From positions 1 through 53,996 of the forward strand of contig NZ_BCRO01000092.1 of the NCBI RefSeq assembly GCF_001552635.1: a stretch of 53,996 bases of DNA. The letters are read 5' to 3'. The notes beneath the pieces were generated by a model that was given only the letters and a program-made list of their open reading frames with translations, did no database searches and was not told where the DNA came from. This document shows positions 1-7,500 of this stretch, one piece after another. The DNA is from Actinomadura hibisca NBRC 15177 (GTDB lineage Bacteria > Actinomycetota > Actinomycetes > Streptosporangiales > Streptosporangiaceae). The translations under genes were made by a program, and so were the position numbers. Positions within the stretch are counted from its first letter, which is position 1. The number at the start of each line of letters is the position of its first letter.

Positions 1-94
1 CCCCGGTGGCCGGGGTCGCTGGGATGGTTCGGGCTCGGGGCTGGGGTTGTTGGTCGCGTGCCGCGCAACCGCCGCCCCTCTCACCCGAATCGCC

Positions 95-1117
95 TCACCC
101 GTAGCGCTTCATCTCATGGAAGAACCCCGGAACCTCCTGCAAGTCCCCCGTCCCCCGCACCTGGTCGTACACGTACCGTGCCACCGCCAGGTCCAGCACC
201 CCCAGGCCGAACGGTGAGAACACCACCGGCTTGTCCGCAGGCGGCTTCGTCTTTCCCTCCAGCACGTCGTACAGCGTCCCCGCCACGAAGTCCCGGTTCC
301 CCACCTGCTGCTCCGCCAGGTGCGGGGACGTGTTCGCCTTCATGCAGTGCTCCACGTCGTCCACCACGTTGTACGACGCCAGGATGATCTCGGGGGACAG
401 GTCGCGCAGGGACACGTGCAGCACCAGCGGGTTGTGGGCGAACCACGCCGGGTCGGTCACGTGCGGTTCGCCCGCCACCGTCGCGAACACGATCAGGTCC
501 GAGGCGCGCACCAGGTCCTCGGCGTTCTCGTGGATCGTGACCTGGCCCTTCTCCGTGCGCTCCAGGTAGCCCTGGAAGCCCTCCGCGTGCTCGCGCGACA
601 GGTCGTGCACGTGCAGTTCGTCGAACTCGAAGCCGTTGCCCGCCAGGTAGGTGTGGATGTAGCGCGCGATCAGGCCCACGCCGAAGAAGCCCACGCTGCG
701 CGGGCGGGCGCCCCGCGCGTCGGCCAGGCGCGCGGCCGCCAGGGCCGCCGAGGCCGCGGTGCGGGCGGCCGAGATGATCGAGCTCTCCAGGCACGCGAAC
801 GGGTAGCCGGTCTCGGTGTCGTTCAGGATCAGCACGGCCGAGGCGCGCGGGATGCCGTTGGCCACGTTGCCGGGGAAGCTGCTGATCCACTTGATGCCGT
901 GCGCGTCCACCTCGCCCCCGACGGAGGCGGGCAGCGCGATGATCCGGTTGGCGGGCTGGTCGGGGAAGCGCAGGAAGTAGGAGTCGGGGTTGACCGTCCG
1001 GCCCTCGCCGTGCAGCCGGTAGGCGGCTTCGATCATGGCGGTGACCTGCTCCTCGCGGCCGCTGACGGCCTCGTGGACCTGGGCTCCGGAGATCACGGCG
1101 AACGACGGCTGCGGCAT
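95..1117 (-). CDS. sbnB: 2,3-diaminopropionate biosynthesis protein SbnB (N-(2-amino-2-carboxyethyl)-L-glutamate dehydrogenase)
   Basis: This 340-residue protein belongs to the ornithine cyclodeaminase/mu-crystallin family and is about as long as staphylococcal SbnB. A Rossmann nucleotide-binding loop (GFFGVGLIARY) is visible near residue 140. In the known pathway SbnB oxidises the SbnA product N-(2-amino-2-carboxyethyl)-L-glutamate with NAD+, releasing L-2,3-diaminopropionate and 2-oxoglutarate in the cytoplasm. The ATG at 1117 has GGAG about 10 bases upstream. It lies 58 bases downstream of sbnA on the same strand, so the two are probably one operon. The pair stands divergent from an NRPS cluster, which implies that Dap is a building block of the peptide. 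General ornithine cyclodeaminase function is the main alternative, but the sbnA partner makes it unlikely. Confidence 0.92.
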   Translation of the reverse strand: MPQPSFAVISGAQVHEAVSGREEQVTAMIEAAYRLHGEGRTVNPDSYFLRFPDQPANRIIALPASVGGEVDAHGIKWISSFPGNVANGIPRASAVLILNDTETGYPFACLESSIISAARTAASAALAAARLADARGARPRSVGFFGVGLIARYIHTYLAGNGFEFDELHVHDLSREHAEGFQGYLERTEKGQVTIHENAEDLVRASDLIVFATVAGEPHVTDPAWFAHNPLVLHVSLRDLSPEIILASYNVVDDVEHCMKANTSPHLAEQQVGNRDFVAGTLYDVLEGKTKPPADKPVVFSPFGLGVLDLAVARYVYDQVRGTGDLQEVPGFFHEMKRYG

Positions 1118-1175
1118 GGTTTCTGGCTCCGTGGGACGAGGGGGTGGGACAAAGAGGGGTGAAGGACCCTAGGGA

Positions 1176-2168
1176 TCAGACGCCGAGGATATCGGCGCCC
1201 GGCAACGACAACTCCGACAGCAGGCCGGCGAAGTTCTCGCGCAACCAGCTCTCCTCATAGATCGAGTCGAGGTACCGCTCGCCCAGGTCCGGCGCGATCG
1301 CGACGGCGACCGGCTCCTCGCCCGCCGGGTACCGGTCGGCCAGCCAGCGCGACGCGCCCGACACCACCGTCCCGGTCGAGCCGCCGAACAGGAAGCCGCG
1401 GGCCGCCAGGGCGTGCACCGTCCGGATCGTGTCGGTCTCCGGCACGTGCACCACGTCGTCGATGAACGACTCGTCCACCAGTTCGGGGCGGGTGCTGGTG
1501 CCCAGGCCCGGGACCATGCGGCGTTCGGGGATGCCGCCGAAGGTCACCGAGCCGACCGCGTCGATCGCCACGATCGTGACGGGGCGGCCGCGCTCGCGGA
1601 AGTAGCGCGCGCAGCCCATCAGCGTGCCGGTCGTGCCCGCGCCCACGAACAGCACGTCGAGGTCGGGGAACTGCTTGTCGATCGCGGGCGCGGTGCCGCC
1701 GTAGTGCGCCATCCAGTTGTTGCCGTTGCCGTACTGGTTCAGCCACACGTAGCCGCCGCCCGATTCGCACAGGCCCCGCACGTAGCGGATGCGGCTTTCC
1801 AGGAATCCGCCGTTGGCGTCCTGGTGCGAGATGACCCGCACCTCCGCGCCCAGGGCCCGCATCACCCGCACCGACGCGGGGTTGCAGCGCGGGTCGGTCA
1901 CGCACACGAAGCGGTAGCCCTTGCTGGCGGCGATGATGCTGAGGGCGATGCCGAGGTTGCCCGACGAGGACTCGATGATGATCGAGTCGGGATTCAGCGT
2001 GCCGTCGCGCTCGGCGGCGGCGACCATCGCGGCGGCCGCCTTGAGTTTCACCGAGCCGGCGAAATTGAAACCCTCGCACTTGAGGTAGAGGGGTCGGTCC
2101 AGGACCGGCCTCAGGTCGATGTAGAGATCATCGACGTTGAAATCCTGTGGCGAGGTTATGATGGGCAC
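1176..2168 (-). CDS. sbnA: 2,3-diaminopropionate biosynthesis protein SbnA (PLP-dependent, cysteine-synthase fold)
   Basis: This is a fold-type II PLP enzyme of about 330 residues, close to SbnA in size. The PLP lysine motif is FAGSVKLKAA, the Asn loop is SSSGNLGIALS, and the phosphate loop is GAGTTGTLMG. The known SbnA reaction condenses O-phospho-L-serine with L-glutamate to give N-(2-amino-2-carboxyethyl)-L-glutamate, which SbnB then cleaves to Dap. I chose the GTG at 2168, which gives a protein starting MPIITSPQDFNVDD, because AAGGGTGG sits just upstream. A longer frame opening at 2303 adds 45 residues of non-family sequence. The gene is first in a two-gene operon with sbnB and divergent from the stand-alone adenylation gene. 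Confidence 0.92.
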   Translation of the reverse strand: MPIITSPQDFNVDDLYIDLRPVLDRPLYLKCEGFNFAGSVKLKAAAAMVAAAERDGTLNPDSIIIESSSGNLGIALSIIAASKGYRFVCVTDPRCNPASVRVMRALGAEVRVISHQDANGGFLESRIRYVRGLCESGGGYVWLNQYGNGNNWMAHYGGTAPAIDKQFPDLDVLFVGAGTTGTLMGCARYFRERGRPVTIVAIDAVGSVTFGGIPERRMVPGLGTSTRPELVDESFIDDVVHVPETDTIRTVHALAARGFLFGGSTGTVVSGASRWLADRYPAGEEPVAVAIAPDLGERYLDSIYEESWLRENFAGLLSELSLPGADILGV

Positions 2169-2502
2169 GCTGCCACCCTTGAATGAATGACAATTGATGA
2201 GTTCGGGGATTTTCGGTCGGCCGGGGTGGGGTGCTCGGACTTTTGATCCTCGGTCATCCCGTGCGATGAATATCCAGAAAGCAATTTCTGGCCGTTCCCC
2301 CATCGTCCCCCGAAGTACGCCGCGAGGTTCTGACCGAACCGTGGCGGAGCATCACCGTACCTTCGGGCATGGCACCTCGCAACCCCCTACTTACCCACGA
2401 GTAGGGTCTAATGCGGCAATACGGTGTGCTTCCCGTCATAAGCTGAGCGCCCGCTTGTTTCGGTGATGACGGTGGAGAATTTCTACATCACGGAGAGTCA
2501 AC
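2169..2502. promoter_or_regulatory. Divergent promoter region, sbnA / stand-alone adenylation gene
   Basis: These 334 bases separate the sbnAB operon from the adenylation gene and carry no convincing gene. They contain the interrupted palindrome at 2385-2406, annotated separately. Immediately before the ATG at 2503 a ribosome binding site (GGAG, then seven bases) is clear. I could not assign -10 and -35 boxes with confidence on either strand. Confidence 0.6.
2385..2406. promoter_or_regulatory. Candidate operator: interrupted palindrome CCCTACT-N8-AGTAGGG
   Basis: A perfect 7-bp inverted repeat with an 8-base spacer lies in the sbnA/adenylation intergenic region. A related palindrome (CTACTC-CT-GAGTAG) occurs in the leader of NRPS1 at 4211-4224. 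Read on the minus strand both begin CCCTACTC and contain AGTAG downstream. A shared dyad in both promoter regions suggests a cluster-specific regulator; its identity is not visible in this window. Confidence 0.5.
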
Positions 2503-4014
2503 ATGAATGCTCGCGGACCCGTCGGCGAACGCCTGCTGGCCCGGGACGGTCTGCCGGTGCTCGCCGTGCCGCCCGCCGAGGTCGAGCGGGCCCGGGAGCT
2601 GACCGCCCGGCACGGCATGAGCGGCTTCCGCGAGGTCGATCTCGCCGATCCGGTCATCGCCCGCGTGGAGCGCGTCGCCGCCGAGCGTGACCGGCCCGCC
2701 GTGACCGACGCCCGGCGCGCGCTCTCCTACGCCGAGCTCGCCGCCGAGGCCCGCCGCATCGCCGCGCTGCTGGAGCGCGAGGGCGTGCGGCCCGGCGAGG
2801 TCGTCGGCGTCGGCGGTGCCCGGTGCGCGAGCGTCATCTCCGCCTTCCTCGCGATCGAGCTGGTCGGCGCGCTCTACGTGCCCGCCGACGAGACCTGGCC
2901 CGCCGGGCGCGTCCGCGACGTGCTGGGGCAGGCCGGCGCGTCCCTGCTGGTCACCGTGGACGAGGGGGAGTCCGCCCCGGCGCTGCTGGAGGGCGCGGGC
3001 GAGGCCGGGTGCCGGGTCGTGCGCGTCCAGGAGGCCGCCGGGTGCGCGCCCTGGGAGGGGCCCGCCCGGCTGGAGTCGCTCGACCAGCCCCGGTACGTGC
3101 TGTTCACCTCGGGCTCGACGGGCCGTCCCAAGGGCGCGGTCGTCGAGCACCAGGGGATGATCAACCACCTGTACGCCAAGATCGTCGACCTGGAGCTGAC
3201 CGGGGCCGACGTCGTCGCGCAGACCGCGCCGCTGGGCTTCGACATCTCGGTCTGGCAGATGCTCTGCCCGCTGCTCATCGGCGGCCGCGTGGACGTGATC
3301 GGCGACGAGGTCGGCCACGACCCGGTCGCCTTCGCCCGCGCGGTGGACGGGCAGGGCATCTCCATCGTCGAGCTGGTCCCCACCATGGTCCGCCACCTGC
3401 TGGACGACCTCGCCGACGCCCCCGCCGGCTCGCTCGCCGCCCTGCGCTGGATGATCGCCACCGGCGAGGAGCTGCCCACCGAGCTGTCGCGCCGCTGGCT
3501 CGCCGCGATGCCGCACGCCCGGCTGCTCAACGCCTACGGCCCCACCGAGTGCTCCGACGACGTCACCCACCACACCGTGACCGCCGGCGACCTGGAGCTG
3601 CTGCGGCTGCCCATCGGCGTGCCGATCATCAACTCCCAGCTCTACGTGCTGCGCCGCGAGGACGACGACACCTGGAGCGCCTGCGACCTGGACGAGACCG
3701 GCGAGCTGTTCGTCGGCGGCGTCTGCGTCGGCCGCGGCTACCTCGGCGACCCCGAGCGCACCCGCGACGCCTTCTGCCAGGACCCCTTCGAGGCCACCCC
3801 GACCGGCCGCCTCTACCGCACCGGCGACGCGGTCCGGCTGCTGCCGCCCGGCGCGGGCGGCGACCCCCGCCCCACCCTCCAGTACCTGGGCCGGGTCGAC
3901 CGGCAGGTGAAGATCTCCGGGGTGCGGATGGAGCTCGGCGAGATCGAGGCGGTGCTCCAGCGGCACCCGGGCGTGGCCGCCGCGGCGGTCGTGGTGCACG
4001 AGTATCCGGCCTGA
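2503..4014 (+). CDS. Stand-alone NRPS adenylation protein lacking the A9-A10 tail; probable diaminopropionate activation
   Basis: The protein has 503 residues. It shows A3 (FTSGSTGRPKG, residues 201-211), A5 (NAYGPTEC), A6 (GELFVGG), A7 (RLYRTGD) and A8 (GRVDRQVKISG, about 463-473), then ends 21 residues after A8 at HEYPA. The usual last ~100 residues, with LPEYMVP and the A10 NGKxDR lysine, are absent. No other frame downstream encodes them, so this is not a simple frameshift. Specificity residues read by eye are D-I-W-E-I-T-A-D-D, close to a code I recall for diaminobutyrate; with sbnAB adjacent, L-Dap is the likely substrate. The missing tail is embedded in NRPS1 module 2, so this protein probably works with that fragment and loads T2. 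The N-terminus carries ~45 residues before the core. The ATG at 2503 has GGAG upstream. Confidence 0.88.
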   Translation: MNARGPVGERLLARDGLPVLAVPPAEVERARELTARHGMSGFREVDLADPVIARVERVAAERDRPAVTDARRALSYAELAAEARRIAALLEREGVRPGEVVGVGGARCASVISAFLAIELVGALYVPADETWPAGRVRDVLGQAGASLLVTVDEGESAPALLEGAGEAGCRVVRVQEAAGCAPWEGPARLESLDQPRYVLFTSGSTGRPKGAVVEHQGMINHLYAKIVDLELTGADVVAQTAPLGFDISVWQMLCPLLIGGRVDVIGDEVGHDPVAFARAVDGQGISIVELVPTMVRHLLDDLADAPAGSLAALRWMIATGEELPTELSRRWLAAMPHARLLNAYGPTECSDDVTHHTVTAGDLELLRLPIGVPIINSQLYVLRREDDDTWSACDLDETGELFVGGVCVGRGYLGDPERTRDAFCQDPFEATPTGRLYRTGDAVRLLPPGAGGDPRPTLQYLGRVDRQVKISGVRMELGEIEAVLQRHPGVAAAAVVVHEYPA

Positions 4015-4210
4015 GCGTAACGGTGGTGACGCAGGGTGATGGCGGTGGCCGGGTCCGGTCGCCGGCCGTTGTCACCGGGTGAGCGTCCGGAGTCGCAGGA
4101 CCGCCCCCGGAGCGCCGGATCTTTGTCACCATCGTGAGTAATTCGGGAGGTCAAGTTCTACTTTCGAGGGGATTGCGAGGCATGTGACAGGCTGGTTAAC
4201 TGTGCCTTCG

Positions 4211-4224
4211 CTACTCCTGAGTAG
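4211..4224. promoter_or_regulatory. Candidate operator CTACTC-CT-GAGTAG
   Basis: This perfect dyad is followed by GG, so the minus strand reads CCCTACTC, as in the palindrome at 2385-2406. Its position in the NRPS1 leader and the shared core suggest co-regulation with the sbnA/adenylation promoters. Confidence 0.5.
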
Positions 4225-4318
4225 GGAACAGGGGCCGCCGGTCGGCCCGCCGCCGGGGGCGGAAAACGCGGGCGCCGGGGCCCCGGCCGGTGACGGTCCG
4301 GGCGGCCGGACGCGCCCG

Positions 4319-4345
4319 CCGATCGTGCTGGTGCGACACGATCGG
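4319..4345. promoter_or_regulatory. 9-bp perfect inverted repeat, 9-base loop, in NRPS1 leader
   Basis: CCGATCGTG at 4319-4327 is the exact complement of CACGATCGG at 4337-4345. It could be a second operator or an mRNA hairpin about 160 bases before the NRPS1 start. No T-run follows, so a simple terminator is unlikely. Confidence 0.4.
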
Positions 4346-4502
4346 CGCGGCGGGACTCCCGCGGCGGTGCTTGGGGGAAAGGGGACACGGGGACGGTCCG
4401 ACGTTTTGGTGTTCACCCTCCTTTTCCCTGCCCCCTGGCCGAAACGCCGGCCACCGTCTCCGGCGTAAAGAAAACTCCCTCCGACCGGGAAAGTGCTGCT
4501 TG

Positions 4503-7500
4503 ATGTCGTCCACCGAGTACGTTCCTCTCTCCGCCGCTCAGCAGAGCGTCTGGTACGCGCAGCAGCTGGCGCCCGAAACGCCGATCCATATCGCGCAGTA
4601 CATCGAGATCGAGGGCCCGCTCGACCACGCGTTGTTCGACCGGGTGGGACGCATCGCCGCGCACGAGGCCGAGGCCATGCACGTCCGGCTCGTCGAGCGC
4701 GACGGAATGGTGCACCAGGAACTGGCCCCCGACGCCGCCAAGCCCATTCCGCTGGTCGATCTGAGCGCGGCGGACGACCCGCGCGCGGCCGCGCGCGCGT
4801 GGATGGACGCGCGCATGCGCGAGCCCCTCCCGATGGACGCCGACACCCTCGTCATCACCGCGATGTTGCGGCTGGCGCCCGACCTGTACTGGTGGTTCAT
4901 CCGCGCCCATCACGTCGCGCAGGACGGTTTCTGCGGCTCGATCATCAGCCGCCGCGCCGCCGAGATCTACACGACGCTGGCGGGCGGCGGCGAGTACGAG
5001 CCGGGCCGCCTCGGCGACTACCGCGAGCTGCTGGCGGAAGAGGCCGCCTACCGCGAGTCGGAGAAGTTCGAGCGCGACCGCGCCTACTGGACCGAACGGT
5101 TCGCCGACAAGCCCATGGCCGCGGGCCTGTCGGACGACCTGGCCGCCCCGACCGCCGACTTCATCAGCCGCGTCGCGGTCGTCCCGCCCGACCAGACCGC
5201 CGCGCTCGCGGCCGGGTCGCGGCGGCTGCGCACCGCCACGCAGGGCCTGGCGATCGCCGCGACCGCCGCCTACGTCGCCCGCATGACCGGCACCGAGGAC
5301 GTCATCCTCGGCCTCGCCGTCACCGGCCGCACCACCCAGCTCGCGCTCCAGACCCCGGCGATGTTGTCGTCGATCCTGCCGCTGCGGGTCCGCGTCACCC
5401 CGGACATGACGGTGGAGGAGCTGGTCCGCTCGGTCACCCGCGCGAGCGCCCGCGCGCTGCGCCACCAGCGCTACCGCCGCGAGGACCTGCTGCGCGACCT
5501 GAAGCTGCTGGGGGAGCGGCACCGCCTGCACGGCCCGGTCATCAACATCATGGCCTTCGACTACCGGCTGGACTTCGCCGGCATCCCGGCCCGGATGCAC
5601 GCCATCACCATCGGGCCGATCGAAGACCTCGCCATCAACATCTACGACAACTTCGACGGCAACGGCATGCGCGTCGACTTCGAGGCGCACCCCGACCTGT
5701 ACACCGGCGAGCAGGTCGCCCGGCACCAGGACCGCTACCTGCGCTTCCTGCGCACCCTCGGCGAGGCCGACCCCGCCACCCCGCTGCGCGAGGTCGAGCT
5801 GCTCGACGACGCCGAGCGCGCCAGGGTCCTCACCGGCTGGAACGACACCGACCTGGACGTCGAGCCCACCACCGTCACGGCGCTGTTCGAGGAGCAGGCG
5901 GCCCGCAACCCCGGCGCGCCCGCCGTGCTCGCGGGCGACACCGAGCTGACCTACGCCGAGCTGAACGCCCGCGCCAACCGCCTGGCCCGCCACCTGGTGG
6001 GGCGCGGCATCGGCCCCGAGGACTTCGTCGGCCTCGCCCTGCCCCGCGGCGCCGACCTGGTCGTGGCGGCCCTCGCCGCCATGAAGGCGGGCGCGTCCTA
6101 CCAGCCGATCGACCTCGCCTACCCGCCCGACCGCGTCGCCTACATGCTGGCCGACGCCGCCCCCGCCTGCGTCATCACCACCGGCGACGCGGCGCTGCCC
6201 GGCGACCCCGCGCGCGTCGAGCTCGACGTCCTGGACCTCGCCTCCTACGGCGACGCCGACCTCACCGACGCCGAGCGCCGCCGCCCGCTGCGCCCCGAGC
6301 ACCCCGCCTACATCATCTACACCTCCGGCTCGACGGGCCGCCCCAAGGGCGTGGTGATCCAGCACGCCAACGCGGTGGACTTCCGCGCCTCGTTCCTCGC
6401 CGACGTCCCGGCCGCGCGCTTCGCCCGCACGCTGTTCGCCAGCTCCCTCAACTTCGACGTGTCGATCATCGAGTGGATGATCCCGCTCACCGTCGGCGGC
6501 CGCGTCGAGGTGGTGCGCGACCTGCTGGAGGTCGCCGAGCGCGGCGGCTGGGAGGGCACCCTGCTGGCGGGCGTGCCCTCGGCGGTCGCGGCGATGCTGG
6601 CGCGCGGCGGCCTGAAGCTGGCCGCCGACGAGGTCACGCTCGGCGGCGAGGCGCTGTCTCCGCAACTGCTGCGCGACCTGCGCGAGCACGTCCCCGGCGC
6701 GCGCATCTCCAACATCTACGGCCCGACCGAGACCACCGTCATCGTCACCGACTGGTTCGACGACGGCAACGCCGCCGCCCGCGCCCCCCTCGGCGGCCCG
6801 ATGCGCAACGCGCGCCTGTACGTGCTGGACACCGCCCTCAACCCGGTCCCGATCGGGGTGCCCGGCGAGCTGTACATCGCCGGCGGCGGCCTGGCCCGCG
6901 GCTACCTGCGCCGCCCCGACATCACCGCCGACCGGTTCGTGGCCTGCCCGTTCGGCGCGCCGGGGGAGCGGATGTACCGCACCGGCGACCTGGTGCGCTG
7001 GAACGAGGACGGCCAGCTCGACTACCTCGGCCGCACCGACCAGCAGGTCAAGGTGCGCGGCTTCCGCATCGAGCTGGGCGAGATCGAGTCCGCGCTCGCC
7101 GACCACCCCGGCGTCTCGCAGAGCGCGGTGGTGGCGCGGCGGGACGCCGCGGGCGACACCGCGCTGGCCGCCTACGTCGTCCCGGCCGGTGCCGCCGGGC
7201 TCGACCCCGCCGAGGTGAAGGAGCACCTGGCCCGCACGCTGCCGGAGTACATGATCCCGGCCTCGGTCACGGTGCTGGACGCGATGCCGCTGAACCCCTC
7301 GGGCAAGCTGGACCGCGCCGCGCTGCCCGCGCCGGTGTTCACCGCCTCCGACACCGGCCGCGCCCCGCGCGACGCCCGCGAGGAGATCCTGTGCGGGATC
7401 TTCGCCGAGGTGCTGGGCCTGCCCCGGGTCGGCGTGCACGACGACTTCTTCGACTTCGGCGGCGACTCCCTCAAGGCGACCCGCGTGGTGTCGCGGGCCC

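Larger units (their letters stand above)
4015..4502. promoter_or_regulatory. 488-bp leader and promoter region of the NRPS operon
   Basis: I see no supported gene here. An open frame continues upstream of NRPS1 from 4290, but its translation is not NRPS-like. The stretch holds a palindrome at 4211-4224, a perfect 14-bp palindrome GCCGGGGCCCCGGC at 4274-4287, and a 9-bp inverted repeat at 4319-4345. It also contains AT-richer sequence near 4130-4210 where a promoter could lie. The distance suggests NRPS1 may have its own promoter with a structured leader. Confidence 0.5.

Noticed and set aside
1..94. Possible gene at the left edge
   Set aside because: The frame starting at 58 is Pro/Arg low-complexity sequence antisense to sbnB; nothing else is supported.
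2488..3999. 503-codon minus-strand frame opposite the stand-alone A gene
   Set aside because: It is composition-driven antisense sequence without motifs; the plus strand has clear A-domain motifs.
4000..4100. Frameshift or sequencing error truncating the stand-alone A protein
   Set aside because: No reading frame after 4014 encodes LVAYV, LPEYMVP or NGKxD; the missing part is instead present inside NRPS1.
4290..4502. Longer NRPS1 beginning at 4290
   Set aside because: The first 71 residues are Arg/Gly/Pro-rich and unrelated to condensation domains; the ATG at 4503 has a ribosome site and starts the C domain.
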